DNA of 27,641 bases from Sulfurovum sp. (GTDB taxonomy: Bacteria; Campylobacterota; Campylobacteria; Campylobacterales; Sulfurovaceae): the NCBI GenBank assembly GCA_030622375.1, contig JAUXGC010000003.1:1-27641 (forward strand). Reading direction: 5' to 3'. The position numbers were made by a program, and so were the translations under genes. The notes beneath the pieces were generated by a model. The model worked only from the letters and a program-made list of their open reading frames with translations. It made no database searches and had not been told where the DNA came from. This document shows, piece after piece, positions 1 to 9,482 of the stretch (position 1 is the first letter of the stretch; every line of letters starts with the position of its first letter).

Positions 1-69
1 CTATTAGATTATATCCAAACTCTTACCTTCATGTGCTTCTATACTTATATGAAATTTACTCAGTTATGC

Positions 70-75
70 TATAAT
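70..75 (+). promoter_or_regulatory. Extended -10 promoter for surA-like gene and dcd
   Basis: A perfect TATAAT preceded by TGC gives an extended -10 box, 34 bp before the first start codon. No clear -35 is visible, as is usual for sigma-70 promoters in Campylobacterota. It probably serves the SurA-like gene and, by read-through, dcd. A second TATAAT on the minus strand at 8-13 could belong to a divergent gene outside the window, but there is no further support for it. Confidence 0.6.
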
Positions 76-109
76 TCTTACAAATTTAATACTATATTGG
101 AAAATATTC

Positions 110-925
110 ATGAAAAAACTAATCCTACTTGGATTCATCACGCTACTAACACTCTCTCAAGCCAAGATGATTGACGGTATTGCCCTTGTTGTTGAAGGCG
201 AGGCGGTAACTACTGCTGAGATATATGCCGTACAGAACCAATTAAACATTTCGAAAGAGAGAGCTATTGATATACTTATACAAGACAGGCTTCAGCAGTC
301 CGCTATGAAAGATATTGTTATCCCAGAATATGAAATAGATACAAAAATAGCCAATATTGCTCTCCAAAATAATGTATCTATAAAAAAAATGGTGAAAATG
401 CTAGAGCAGAGTGGGACAACTTGGACCAAGTATAGATCCATAGTTAGAGAAGCAATGAAAAAAGATAAATTTTACAAAGAAACAATACTAAAGACTCTTC
501 CTTCCCCTAGTGATGATGAACTAAAAATTTTCTATAATAGTCATAAAAAAGAGTTTACTGTACCATCAACTATTAGTGTGGTAGAATATTCAACAAACGA
601 TGAAAAAACAATGAAAAACTTCTTGCGCACAAAAAGTACAAAAGGCATCAAAAGTCGTTTGGACACAAAAAAGACCAAAGGAATGTCTTCTACAATGCTG
701 TCCATATTGTTGCGAACTAAAAATGGTGCATATACTCGTGTTTTTAATACCGGTGAAAACTTTGTAGTATTTAAAGTAAAATCCAAACAAGGTAAAGCTA
801 TTATGCCTTTTGAATCCTCTAGAGACATAGTAACTGCTCAATGGAAACAGCAACAACAGGGCAAGGCACTTAAAGATTACTTTGAAAAAATGAAAACTGA
901 CGCAGATATTCAAGTTTTTAGATAA
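110..925 (+). CDS. SurA-like periplasmic chaperone / peptidyl-prolyl isomerase-family protein
   Basis: A 271-residue protein with a cleavable signal peptide (residues 1-18, hydrophobic core then SQA before the mature K). The mature start, 'IDGIALVVEGEAVTTAEI', is the typical opening of the SurA N-terminal domain, in which a newly exported protein monitors its own fold around outer-membrane clients. Residues about 19-140 are helical SurA_N-like and about 150-235 look like a diverged parvulin (PpiC) domain. The length fits the compact SurA-like proteins of Campylobacter (Cj1289 type) rather than the two-parvulin E. coli SurA. It is inferred to act in the periplasm in outer-membrane protein biogenesis. 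A GGAAA Shine-Dalgarno lies about 9 bases before the ATG. dcd follows after 51 bases and may be cotranscribed. Isomerase activity cannot be judged from sequence. Confidence 0.8.
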   Translation: MKKLILLGFITLLTLSQAKMIDGIALVVEGEAVTTAEIYAVQNQLNISKERAIDILIQDRLQQSAMKDIVIPEYEIDTKIANIALQNNVSIKKMVKMLEQSGTTWTKYRSIVREAMKKDKFYKETILKTLPSPSDDELKIFYNSHKKEFTVPSTISVVEYSTNDEKTMKNFLRTKSTKGIKSRLDTKKTKGMSSTMLSILLRTKNGAYTRVFNTGENFVVFKVKSKQGKAIMPFESSRDIVTAQWKQQQQGKALKDYFEKMKTDADIQVFR

Positions 926-976
926 GCTATATAAAATACTAAATATTATAAAAATTACAGACAATAAAGGAAAACA

Positions 977-1537
977 ATGGGACTAAAATCCGACAGATGG
1001 ATACGTGAAAAATCAACCAAAGAAGAGATGATTACCCCTTTTTGTGAAGGACTTGTTGGAGAAGGTGTCGTAAGCTATGGGCTTAGCTCTTACGGATATG
1101 ATATTCGTGTATCTGATGAGTTTAAAATCTTTACAAATATAAATGCAGCAATAGTTGACCCGAAAGACTTTAATCACAATAATGTGGTAGATTTTAAAGG
1201 TGATGTCTGCATAGTGCCTCCTAACTCTTTTGCACTTGCTAGAACCATAGAGTATTTTAAAATGCCAAGCGATACACTGGCCATATGTTTGGGCAAAAGT
1301 ACCTATGCACGTTGTGGTATCATCGTTAATGTTACTCCTTTTGAACCAGGCTTTGAGGGGCATATAACTATAGAGATATCAAATACAACTCCACTTCCTG
1401 CTAAAATTTATGCAAACGAGGGCATAGCCCAAGTACTCTTTTTCCAAGGTGATGAGCAGTGCGAAACTACTTACAGTGACAGAAAAGGTAAATATCAGAA
1501 CCAAAGAGGCATTACACTTCCTAGAATTTTAAAATAG
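977..1537 (+). CDS. dcd: dCTP deaminase
   Basis: A 186-residue enzyme that deaminates dCTP to dUTP, feeding dUTPase and thymidylate synthesis in the cytoplasm. The trimeric dUTPase/Dcd fold is recognisable from the nucleotide-binding segment KSTYARCGI (107-115), the stretch GHITIEISN (128-136) whose E133 matches the catalytic glutamate of E. coli Dcd, and the C-terminal [13 protein letters not shown] (171-183) that closes over the triphosphate. Full length for the family. AAAGGA six bases before the ATG is a good ribosome site. Its position beside a SurA-like gene recalls the Campylobacter arrangement, where accBC lies between the two; here those genes are absent. The bifunctional DCD-DUT variant cannot be ruled out from sequence, but simple Dcd is the likely call. 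Confidence 0.95.
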   Translation: MGLKSDRWIREKSTKEEMITPFCEGLVGEGVVSYGLSSYGYDIRVSDEFKIFTNINAAIVDPKDFNHNNVVDFKGDVCIVPPNSFALARTIEYFKMPSDTLAICLGKSTYARCGIIVNVTPFEPGFEGHITIEISNTTPLPAKIYANEGIAQVLFFQGDEQCETTYSDRKGKYQNQRGITLPRILK

Positions 1538-1562
1538 AGTTGGTCTTGCTTTTTATTAATTG

Positions 1563-1579
1563 ATTAACAAGCTGTTAAT
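1563..1579. promoter_or_regulatory. 7-bp inverted repeat in front of the BON-LysM gene
   Basis: ATTAACA and TGTTAAT are perfect inverted arms with a 3-base spacer (AGC), ending nine bases before a TATAAT at 1589-1594. The position overlaps the -35 region, so a repressor or activator site is plausible. The dyad resembles Crp/Fnr-family half sites, but its odd-numbered centre does not match the 4-base spacing of FNR or NssR boxes. It lacks a T run, so a terminator for dcd is less likely. Confidence 0.4.
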
Positions 1580-1588
1580 GTATCACAG

Positions 1589-1594
1589 TATAAT
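1589..1594 (+). promoter_or_regulatory. -10 box (TATAAT) of the BON-LysM gene
   Basis: Perfect TATAAT 46 bases upstream of the ATG at 1641, in the 103-base gap after dcd. It supports an own transcription unit for the BON-LysM gene. Confidence 0.5.
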
Positions 1595-1640
1595 AAAACT
1601 GTATAAACATATACATACATTAACAAAGAAGGATAATATA

Positions 1641-2099
1641 ATGGGTTTTTTCGATTTTTTAAGTAGTGCTGGTAAAAAAATACTTGGCAAAGGTGATGAT
1701 GGTGCAGCAATCAAGGCTGAAATAGAAGAGAGTTTTACTGAACTTCCAGTACAAGGTCTTGTTGTAGAGGTAGATGGTGATTCTGTTGCCTTAGGTGGTG
1801 TTGCTACAGATTTGGCAACCAAGGAGAAAGCTGTACTTATTGCAGGCAATGTAGAGGGCATCTCTCAAGTGAATGCAGATCAACTAGTAACGCTAGAGCA
1901 AATCTCTTCCGAAAACACAAGTGAGTTTGAGCCTGTATTTTATACTATTCAAAAAGGTGATACACTTTGGGGTATCTCAGAAGATTTCTACAAAGATGGT
2001 AGTAAATACCCTCTTATTGTAGAGGCAAATCTTGAAGTCATCAAGGATGCAGACCTTATCTATCCAGGTCAAGCGATTCGTATCCCTGAATTGGCTTAG
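1641..2099 (+). CDS. BON and LysM domain protein (Kbp/YgaU-like)
   Basis: A 152-residue soluble protein with an N-terminal MGFFDFL segment, a BON domain (about 23-85, with the GNVEGISQVNAD signature) and a C-terminal LysM domain (about 100-149, YTIQKGDTLWGIS to YPGQAIRIPE). This order and size match E. coli Kbp (YgaU), a cytoplasmic K+-binding protein linked to osmotic adaptation. The E. coli function is established there; here it is transferred by similarity. There is no signal peptide, so peptidoglycan binding is less likely despite the LysM domain. An in-frame ATG at 1560 was rejected: the ATG at 1641 has AAGGA seven bases upstream, lies downstream of a TATAAT, and gives the family's usual N-terminus. 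Confidence 0.85.
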   Translation: MGFFDFLSSAGKKILGKGDDGAAIKAEIEESFTELPVQGLVVEVDGDSVALGGVATDLATKEKAVLIAGNVEGISQVNADQLVTLEQISSENTSEFEPVFYTIQKGDTLWGISEDFYKDGSKYPLIVEANLEVIKDADLIYPGQAIRIPELA

Positions 2100-2103
2100 T
2101 ATT

Positions 2104-2124
2104 ATGTGGCACATGGTGCCGCAT
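2104..2124 (+). terminator. Hairpin after the BON-LysM gene
   Basis: Nine-base arms ATGTGGCAC and GTGCCGCAT pair with one G-U wobble around a 3-base loop, five bases after the stop codon. The following bases are T-rich (TTTACTTCTCTCTTTTT) but without an immediate U run, so termination is likely but not certain. Confidence 0.5.
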
Positions 2125-2194
2125 AGTCTGTTTACTTCTCTCTTTTTACAACTCAAAACAAAATTAATTTATACTCTTTTACTATCTTTTGTGC

Positions 2195-2200
2195 TACAAT
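2195..2200 (+). promoter_or_regulatory. Putative topA promoter region
   Basis: TACAAT at 2195-2200 sits in a T-rich context about 75 bases before topA. A second candidate, TATAGT at 2234-2239, forms one arm of a 7-bp inverted repeat (TACTATA at 2216-2222, TATAGTA at 2234-2240). One of these probably drives topA-bioB-antiporter transcription. The 176-base gap at 2100-2275 holds nothing else recognisable. Confidence 0.4.
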
Positions 2201-2275
2201 GCCAAAAATCCATACTACTATAAGATGTACCACTATAGTAAAATTTAGAAAGATATTAAGGACAAGTATCAACAA

Positions 2276-4474
2276 ATGAAGAACTTAATCATAGTCGAAT
2301 CACCAGCTAAAGCACGCACCATTACCAATTTTTTGGGTAAAGAGTATAAAGTTATTGCCTCAAAAGGACATATTCGTGATCTTCCAAAGAGTACGTTTGG
2401 TATAACTTTAGATGAAGAAACCGGAGAGCTTATTCCTAAGTACTCTATACCTAGAGATGTAAATCCTATTGTAAAAGAGTTGAAGAAACTTGCCAAAGAA
2501 GCAGATCAAGTCTTTATAGCAACCGATGAAGATAGAGAGGGAGAAGCCATAGGGTATCACATAGCTAAAGCTATAGATAAAGAGCCTTCTGAACTCCCTC
2601 GTATTGTGTTTCATGAAATTACAAAATCTGCCATTCAAAATGCACTAGAAAACCCTCGAAAACTAGACATGGATAGTGTTAATGCGCAACAGACTAGAAG
2701 ACTACTTGACCGCATAGTTGGGTACAAACTCTCTCCTCTTCTTGCAAACAAAATACAAAAGGGATTAAGCGCAGGCAGAGTACAGAGCTCTACACTTAAA
2801 ATAGTTATTGAAAGAGAGCGCGAGATTAAAGCTTTTGTGCCGGAAGAGTTTTGGACTATAGACGGACTTTTTGAAAAAGATATTGAAGCTTCTATTTATG
2901 ATTACAATGGCTTAAAGATAGAAAAACTTACCATAAAAACCCAAGCTGATGCGACAGAGATTACCTCTTCTGCTAAAGAAGAATCTTTCATAGTTGACTC
3001 CATTAGCAAGACAAAGAGAAAGACTAAAGCCCCTCCACCATTTATGACATCAACTCTTCAGCAGGCAGCTTCCACACAACTTGGATTTTCTCCTAGAAAA
3101 ACTATGATGATTGCGCAAAAACTTTATGAAGGCGTAAAGACAGATAAGGGGACGATGGGAGTTATTACCTATATGAGAACTGACAGCCTTAACCTTTCCA
3201 AAGAGGCTGTTCAAAGTGCTAGAGAGTATATTGAGTCTACTTATGGGGGTAAATATTTGCCTGCTAAAGCAAAAAATTATGCCACAAAGTCAAAAGGAGC
3301 TCAAGAAGCACATGAAGCGATTCGTCCAACAATAGTAACTTTTGATAGTAAATCTGCTGCTGGCTACCTTTCGGGTGATGAATTAAAGCTTTACCGTCTT
3401 ATCTACAACCGTTTCTTAGCCTCTCAAATGACAGAGGCAGAGATGGAGTCACAAAGTATCCTTTTTAAAGGAGAGAGATGTACTTTTAAGGCGAGTGGTA
3501 AAAAACTTCTTTTTGATGGTTTTTACAAAGTAACAGGGTATGGTGACAAAGATAAACTTTTACCGGACCTAAAGAAAGGTCAAACAGCAAGTTTAGACGA
3601 CATCAAGCAAGAGCAACATTTTACGGAGCCTCCTGCAAGATACAATGAGGCAAGTCTTATTAAGAAATTGGAATCACTGGGTATCGGTCGTCCAAGCACA
3701 TATGCTCCTACAGTAACCACCTTGCAAACACGAAAATATATTGAGTTAGAAAAAAAACGTATACACCCTACTGAAATAGCTTTCACTGTAACTGAAATGT
3801 TAGAAACACACTTCCCTGAAATAGTAGATAGCGGTTTTACTGCAAATATGGAAGAGAAACTAGATGAAGTAGCAGGAGGAAATACAAATTGGCAAACTAT
3901 CCTTAAAGAGTTTTATACACCTTTTATTCAAAAGATTGAAGAGGGAAAAAAGAATATCAAGAGCTTAAAGATAGCTATTCCTACAGGAGAAAACTGTCCC
4001 AAATGTCAATCTGAACTTCTTTTGCGTAAAGGTCGTTACGGTGAATTCATTGCATGCAGTAATTTTCCTAAATGTAAATATACTAAAAATATAGATGGAA
4101 CAGAAGTAGAAGGACCAGAAGAGACAGATGAAAAGTGTGAAAAATGTGGCTCACCTATGGTTATTAAAAACTCAAAAAGAGGAAAATTTCTTGCCTGTTC
4201 TGCTTATCCTAAATGTAAAAATGCCAAATCACTCACTCCAACAAAAGAACTTGAAACACCTTGTCCTGAATGTGGAGGAAAGCTTCAAGAGAGAGAGGGA
4301 CGCAGAGGAAAATTCTTTGGTTGTATAAATTATCCTAAATGTAAATTTATTGCTAACTTTGAACCTGTAGATAAAAAATGTCCAGAGTGTGATTATGCTA
4401 TGGGCAAAAAAACCCTAAGAGGGAAAGAGATTTATGAGTGCTTTAAGTGCAAACACAAAGAAGAGGTAAAGTAA
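2276..4474 (+). CDS. topA: DNA topoisomerase I
   Basis: A 732-residue type IA topoisomerase that relaxes negative supercoils through a transient 5'-phosphotyrosine link. The N-terminal TOPRIM domain starts with LIIVESPAKA (4-13, catalytic E8) and carries the metal-binding ATDEDREGEAIG (82-93). The active-site tyrosine is Y299 in ITYMRTDS. Four four-cysteine zinc ribbons follow at about 574-600, 621-647, 663-689 and 702-725; the last is divergent. The start matches the family N-terminus although AAGGA lies 12 bases upstream, a long spacing. bioB begins 8 bases after the stop, a linkage also known in Campylobacter, so the two are probably cotranscribed. Confidence 0.97.
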   Translation: MKNLIIVESPAKARTITNFLGKEYKVIASKGHIRDLPKSTFGITLDEETGELIPKYSIPRDVNPIVKELKKLAKEADQVFIATDEDREGEAIGYHIAKAIDKEPSELPRIVFHEITKSAIQNALENPRKLDMDSVNAQQTRRLLDRIVGYKLSPLLANKIQKGLSAGRVQSSTLKIVIEREREIKAFVPEEFWTIDGLFEKDIEASIYDYNGLKIEKLTIKTQADATEITSSAKEESFIVDSISKTKRKTKAPPPFMTSTLQQAASTQLGFSPRKTMMIAQKLYEGVKTDKGTMGVITYMRTDSLNLSKEAVQSAREYIESTYGGKYLPAKAKNYATKSKGAQEAHEAIRPTIVTFDSKSAAGYLSGDELKLYRLIYNRFLASQMTEAEMESQSILFKGERCTFKASGKKLLFDGFYKVTGYGDKDKLLPDLKKGQTASLDDIKQEQHFTEPPARYNEASLIKKLESLGIGRPSTYAPTVTTLQTRKYIELEKKRIHPTEIAFTVTEMLETHFPEIVDSGFTANMEEKLDEVAGGNTNWQTILKEFYTPFIQKIEEGKKNIKSLKIAIPTGENCPKCQSELLLRKGRYGEFIACSNFPKCKYTKNIDGTEVEGPEETDEKCEKCGSPMVIKNSKRGKFLACSAYPKCKNAKSLTPTKELETPCPECGGKLQEREGRRGKFFGCINYPKCKFIANFEPVDKKCPECDYAMGKKTLRGKEIYECFKCKHKEEVK

Positions 4475-4482
4475 ATTAAATT

Positions 4483-5337
4483 ATGGATTCTAAACAAATA
4501 TTTTTATGCGCTATCAACAATATACTAAGTGGAACATGCCAAGAGGATTGTAAATTCTGTACCCAAAGCGTAAGATATCATGCCGATATAGAGAGGTATA
4601 ACTATAAAAAAATTAGTCAGATTGTTGAAGAAGCAAAATTAGCGGAGAAGAGTGGTGCATTGGGATACTGTCTTGTTACTGCGGGCAAGGGACTTGATGA
4701 CAAAAAAGTAGATTTTGTAGCGCGTGCGGCAAAAGCCATTAAAGCTGAAGTAGGAGAGCTACATCTCATTGCTTGTAATGGCACAGCCGATAAAGAACAG
4801 CTTACTTATCTGAAAAAGAGTGGCATAGATAGTTATAACCATAATCTTGAAACTTCCCAACGATACTATGTAGAGATTTGTCAAACACACTCTTGGGATG
4901 AAAGATACACTACATGTGAAAACATAAAATCTGTGGGATTGTCACTCTGTAGTGGTGGTATTTTCGGTATGGGAGAAACAGATAAAGATAGAGATGATTT
5001 ACTCCACGCTATAGCTTCACTACAGCCAGAATCAACTCCTCTTAATTTCTACCATCCAAATCCTGCACTACCTATTAAAACAAGAAATATTGAGCTAAAT
5101 GAGGCATTGGCTATTATCAACAAGGCATCAACTCTTTTAGGTGAAGAGAGGCTACTTATGGTTGCTGGAGGCAGAGAGCTCCTTTTCAGCGGGCAAGAAG
5201 ACAAAATGTTTGAGGCAGGTGCAAATGCCATAGTTATTGGAAACTACCTTACCACCCAAGGAGTTACACCAATAACAGATAGAGCAATGTTAGAAAAATT
5301 AGGGTATGAAGTGGCAAGTAGTTGTGATACACACTAA
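4483..5337 (+). CDS. bioB: Biotin synthase
   Basis: A 284-residue radical-SAM enzyme that inserts sulfur into dethiobiotin, the last step of biotin synthesis. The radical-SAM cluster motif is C19-x3-C23-x2-C26 (CQEDCKFC). Other family marks are YNHNLETS (117-124), the CSGGIFGMGE segment, and LNFYHPNP. It is shorter than E. coli BioB (346 residues), which is usual for Campylobacterota. It sits 8 bases after topA and overlaps the start of the antiporter gene by 32 bases, suggesting translational coupling. No other bio genes are in the window. Confidence 0.95.
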   Translation: MDSKQIFLCAINNILSGTCQEDCKFCTQSVRYHADIERYNYKKISQIVEEAKLAEKSGALGYCLVTAGKGLDDKKVDFVARAAKAIKAEVGELHLIACNGTADKEQLTYLKKSGIDSYNHNLETSQRYYVEICQTHSWDERYTTCENIKSVGLSLCSGGIFGMGETDKDRDDLLHAIASLQPESTPLNFYHPNPALPIKTRNIELNEALAIINKASTLLGEERLLMVAGGRELLFSGQEDKMFEAGANAIVIGNYLTTQGVTPITDRAMLEKLGYEVASSCDTH

Positions 5338-6478
5338 TATTACCCTTATCCTTACTCTCTCTTTGCTTATATGGGGTAGTCCTTTTGTTGCAAAAATTAT
5401 TCGTATTCCTACTCCTCCTGTAGAGATTATATTGGGTTCTCTTTTTGCATACATAGGATTTATTGAGCACAATGAATACTTCAATCTTATTGCCGTAGTA
5501 GGCTTCCTGTATCTTATGTTTTTAGCGGGAATGGAAGTAGATTTAAAACGACTAGCAAAAAGTCCAAAAATAGTAATTCAAAAATCTATACTATTTTTAG
5601 TTATTATGGTCTCATTTTCCATAATATCTGGGCTACTGTTTCACCTTAGCATTATTACTATTATTTCAATGCCCCTTATCTCTATAGGCTTACTCGCTTC
5701 CTTAACTAAAACATACGGTAAAGAGCAACCATGGATACGCTTAGCTTTTGTAGCCGGTATTTTGGGAGAAGTAATCAGCATTGCTGTACTTACCATATTT
5801 GATGCTGCAAGTAGCACAGGTATAAACCTAGAACTTGTTATAAAAATAGGATATCTTGTTCTTTTTATTATTTCTGTCTATATACTCTACAAGGTACTAC
5901 GTCTTACCTTCTGGTGGTTCCCTGAATTTAAAAAGATTTTAGTTCCAAAGTTTGATACTTCGGATCAAGACATCCGTCTTGCAATGGCACTCTTTTTCAT
6001 ATTAATAGCAGTAATGCTCTCTCTGGAGCTTGAGCTTGCCTTGGGTGCATTTATAGCTGGCGTGGCAATATCTGCATTCTTTCATCATGAAAAAAAGCTG
6101 GAAGAAAAGATGTCAAGTCTGGGGTTTGGCTTTTTAGTTCCTCTATTTTTTATACATGTTGGTGCATCATTTGACCTTAAGTCTCTTGCCATAGAAGGAG
6201 TTGTTTCTGGTGCCCTTCTTATTACTTTTTTAATGTTACTATCAAGGATTGTGGCTTCTGTAGTTTTAAAAAGTATTAGTGGACTTAAAGATAGTCTGCT
6301 CATAGCCTTATCTCTCTCTATGCCATTAACACTTCTGGTAGCAGTTGCTACCATTGGATATGAAACAAAACTAATAAATTTATTAAGTTATTATCAGCTT
6401 ATTTTAGCAAGTATTTTTGAAATTTTAATCTCTATGGTTATTATTAAGATGTTACACTCCAAGAGGAAAAATAGTTAA
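5306..6478 (+). CDS. CPA2-family cation/proton antiporter (KefB/NapA type)
   Basis: A 390-residue integral membrane protein with about 11-13 hydrophobic segments and no C-terminal TrkA-N domain, so it is the bare exchanger module (Na_H_Exchanger). The segment ELELALGAFIAGVAISAF followed by FFIHVGASFDL matches the core of CPA2 transporters, where conserved acidic residues bind Na+ or K+ in exchange for protons. The cation cannot be told from sequence. The ATG at 5306 overlaps bioB by 32 bases; a GTG at 5324 would shorten the N-terminus by six residues, and neither has a strong ribosome site. The stop overlaps by four bases the stop of the convergent FtsB-like gene. Confidence 0.85.
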   Translation: MKWQVVVIHTNITLILTLSLLIWGSPFVAKIIRIPTPPVEIILGSLFAYIGFIEHNEYFNLIAVVGFLYLMFLAGMEVDLKRLAKSPKIVIQKSILFLVIMVSFSIISGLLFHLSIITIISMPLISIGLLASLTKTYGKEQPWIRLAFVAGILGEVISIAVLTIFDAASSTGINLELVIKIGYLVLFIISVYILYKVLRLTFWWFPEFKKILVPKFDTSDQDIRLAMALFFILIAVMLSLELELALGAFIAGVAISAFFHHEKKLEEKMSSLGFGFLVPLFFIHVGASFDLKSLAIEGVVSGALLITFLMLLSRIVASVVLKSISGLKDSLLIALSLSMPLTLLVAVATIGYETKLINLLSYYQLILASIFEILISMVIIKMLHSKRKNS

Positions 6479-6738
6479 TCCTCTTTCTGCTCGCTTGGTA
6501 ATAGTTCTTTTAATTCAAAATACTCTTTTTGAAGTTTTTGATTTTCATATTTAACTATTTTTTCTTCCTGCACCAATGTTCTCTTTTTCTCTTTGAGGTG
6601 ATTTAAAACAGTAAGTGAATTCTCTCCATAAATTAAAATACCTATATAAATACCAAAAAGCAAAATACCAATTAGTGTTGCCAAAAATGCTTTTAGCGAC
6701 AATCCGGCAATGGCTTCTATATTCTTTCTATTGGTCAA
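6475..6738 (-). CDS. FtsB/DivIC-like cell-division protein
   Basis: An 87-residue bitopic membrane protein: short basic cytoplasmic N-terminus, one transmembrane helix (about 15-37, followed by YGENS), then a charged coiled coil (about 44-80). This is the architecture of FtsB/DivIC septum-formation initiators, which with FtsL and FtsQ activate septal peptidoglycan synthesis. Its place directly after eno (15-base gap) is strong context, because ftsB lies downstream of eno in E. coli and a small protein of this type follows recA-eno in Campylobacter. The sequence itself is poorly conserved, so the call rests on architecture plus synteny. Confidence 0.75.
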   Translation of the reverse strand: MTNRKNIEAIAGLSLKAFLATLIGILLFGIYIGILIYGENSLTVLNHLKEKKRTLVQEEKIVKYENQKLQKEYFELKELLPSEQKED

Positions 6739-6753
6739 ATTTTATCTCTATTG

Positions 6754-8028
<1,275 letters not shown>

Positions 8029-8215
8029 CTATTTCCCTTTTTGTAAATATCTATGTCTTATGAAAAATAAAGTCTTATATTTATACTATTTGCCAAAACT
8101 TTATTCTAATTATTTTATCAAATTTTAGCTTGACAACTCGTGCATTGTTACCTATATTTTTTATTATTGCACATAAGCTTAAAAGTACAAAACACTTAAT
8201 AGATACATGAGGATA

Positions 8216-8244
8216 TATAAAAAGGGTTAGATATATTTAACCCT
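8216..8244 (-). terminator. Intrinsic terminator of recA
   Basis: On the minus strand AGGGTTA (8244-8238) pairs perfectly with TAACCCT (8229-8223) across an 8-base AT loop and is followed at once by TTTTTATATATCC, giving a U tract. The 5' arm includes the recA stop codon, so the hairpin starts inside the coding region. The gap on to eno (8029-8222) contains AT-rich promoter-like stretches but no box that stands out. Confidence 0.75.
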
Positions 8245-9274
8245 CTTGCATCTCATCCTCATCAACAGTTAAGCTGTCCCCAAAACCAAGGGCTTCTTTT
8301 ATTTTTGCTTCTATCTCTGCCATCATCTTTGGATTTTCTTTGATGGTAATTTTTGAATTCTCTTTACCTTGTCCTAGTTTTTCACTACCGTAACTAAACC
8401 AAGCTCCTGATTTATCAATAATATCCATTTTTACCCCATAGTCTATAAGCTCGCCTACAAAAGAGATGCCCTCGCCAAACATAATATCAAACTCTGCTTG
8501 TCTAAAAGGTGGAGCTACTTTGTTTTTCACAACCTTCGCTTTCACACGGTTACCGATAGAAGATTCACCTTGCTTAAGTGTAGCAATACGACGTACATCA
8601 ATTCTCACTGAACAGTAAAACTTCAATGCATTCCCACCAGTAGTTGTCTCTGGCGAACCATACCCCATCATACCAATCTTCATACGGATTTGATTGATGA
8701 AAATCACGGTTGTGTTAGTTTTGTGTAAAATGGCTGTCAACTTACGAAGTGCTTGAGACATGAGTCTTGCTTGAAGCCCTACATGGACATCTCCCATGTC
8801 ACCTTCTATTTCTGCCTTTGGCGTAAGTGCTGCTACAGAGTCAACCACTATGAGATCAACTGCCCCAGAACGTGCTAACGTCTCAAGTACGTCCAGTGCC
8901 TGTTCTCCAAAGTCTGGTTGAGAAACTAAAAGATTGTCCGTATCGACTCCCAAGTTTTTGGCATATACTACATCAAGAGCATGCTCTGCATCGATAAATG
9001 CACATACCATCTCTTTTTTCTGTGCAGAAGCAATAGTTTGTAGTGCCAAGGTTGTCTTACCAGATGACTCTGGTCCATAGATCTCAACAATACGCCCTTG
9101 AGGAATGCCACCAATCCCTAGTGCCATGTCAAGTCCTAATGATCCCGTAGAGATAGATTCTATAGGCTCAAATGCTTTATCTCCCAATCTCATAAGAGTA
9201 CCTTTGCCAAATGTTTTGTCTATCTGTTTTATCGCCATATCCAGTGCTTTTTGTTTTTGCGCATCCATTGCCAT
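8237..9274 (-). CDS. recA: Recombinase A
   Basis: The central homologous-recombination ATPase, forming filaments on single-stranded DNA. Walker A GPESSGKT is at 69-76 counted from the upstream Met, the Walker B region is [10 protein letters not shown], and the DNA-binding L2 region lies around [18 protein letters not shown]. About 345 residues with the usual acidic C-terminus (DEDEMQEG). Two starts compete: ATG at 9280 and ATG at 9274. AAGGA at 9286-9282 is seven bases before the second but one base before the first, so 9274 is preferred; a weaker AAGG eight bases before the first leaves it possible. Divergent from the MqnD-like gene; no SOS-type box was recognised. Confidence 0.97.
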   Translation of the reverse strand: MAMDAQKQKALDMAIKQIDKTFGKGTLMRLGDKAFEPIESISTGSLGLDMALGIGGIPQGRIVEIYGPESSGKTTLALQTIASAQKKEMVCAFIDAEHALDVVYAKNLGVDTDNLLVSQPDFGEQALDVLETLARSGAVDLIVVDSVAALTPKAEIEGDMGDVHVGLQARLMSQALRKLTAILHKTNTTVIFINQIRMKIGMMGYGSPETTTGGNALKFYCSVRIDVRRIATLKQGESSIGNRVKAKVVKNKVAPPFRQAEFDIMFGEGISFVGELIDYGVKMDIIDKSGAWFSYGSEKLGQGKENSKITIKENPKMMAEIEAKIKEALGFGDSLTVDEDEMQEG

Positions 9275-9300
9275 TGTCATATCCTTAACCTTAATATTGA

Positions 9301-9306
9301 ATTTTA
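9301..9306 (-). promoter_or_regulatory. Candidate recA -10 box
   Basis: TAAAAT on the minus strand about 27 bases upstream of the recA start. No convincing -35 at the right distance. This is a composition-prone call in AT-rich DNA. Confidence 0.35.
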
Positions 9307-9390
9307 ACTCAAATCATGTAATAGGGCTATGAAAACCTCTCGCATAATTTAACTTCTGTACCATTCTAATGTATTTTGAGAAAAAGAGGC

Positions 9391-9417
9391 AAAAATATGT
9401 CAAATTGACATATTTTT
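9391..9417. promoter_or_regulatory. 27-bp perfect palindrome between recA and the MqnD-like gene
   Basis: Arms AAAAATATGTCAA (9391-9403) and TTGACATATTTTT (9405-9417) are exact reverse complements around one central A. It lies between two divergent genes, 66 bases before the plus-strand start and 117 bases before the minus-strand start. That places it as an operator more naturally than as a terminator, though the A and T flanks would let it fold. Each arm contains TTGACA reading outward, but no -10 sits at the proper distance on either side. Confidence 0.55.
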
Positions 9418-9447
9418 TAGAAAATTTCTTTTTTTAGCACCTTATGA

Positions 9448-9453
9448 TAAAAT
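9448..9453 (+). promoter_or_regulatory. Extended -10 box of the MqnD-like gene and murB
   Basis: TGATAAAAT gives a TGN-type extended -10 about 30 bases before the ATG at 9483. The palindrome at 9391-9417 lies some 30-57 bases upstream of it, in activator position. Confidence 0.45.
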
Positions 9454-9482
9454 ACACAAACAATAAAATATAAAGAGTTACT

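Noticed and set aside
590..964. Minus-strand frames of 95 and 124 codons inside the SurA-like gene
   Set aside because: They are shadows of a well-supported gene, have no ribosome sites and give low-complexity products.
1563..1579. FNR or NssR box before the BON-LysM gene
   Set aside because: The half sites are similar in look, but the centre has odd spacing (5 bases between TTAAC and GTTAA) where these regulators need 4.
1560..1640. Upstream ATG at 1560 extending the BON-LysM protein by 27 residues
   Set aside because: The extension overlaps the dyad and TATAAT box, has no ribosome site and does not resemble the family's N-terminus; ATG 1641 has AAGGA at good spacing.
5264..5484. Minus-strand frames across the bioB/antiporter junction
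   Set aside because: Antisense to two recognisable genes; no supporting signals.
9405..9453. TTGACA in the palindrome as -35 of the MqnD-like gene
   Set aside because: The distance to the likely -10 at 9448 is far beyond 16-19 bases.
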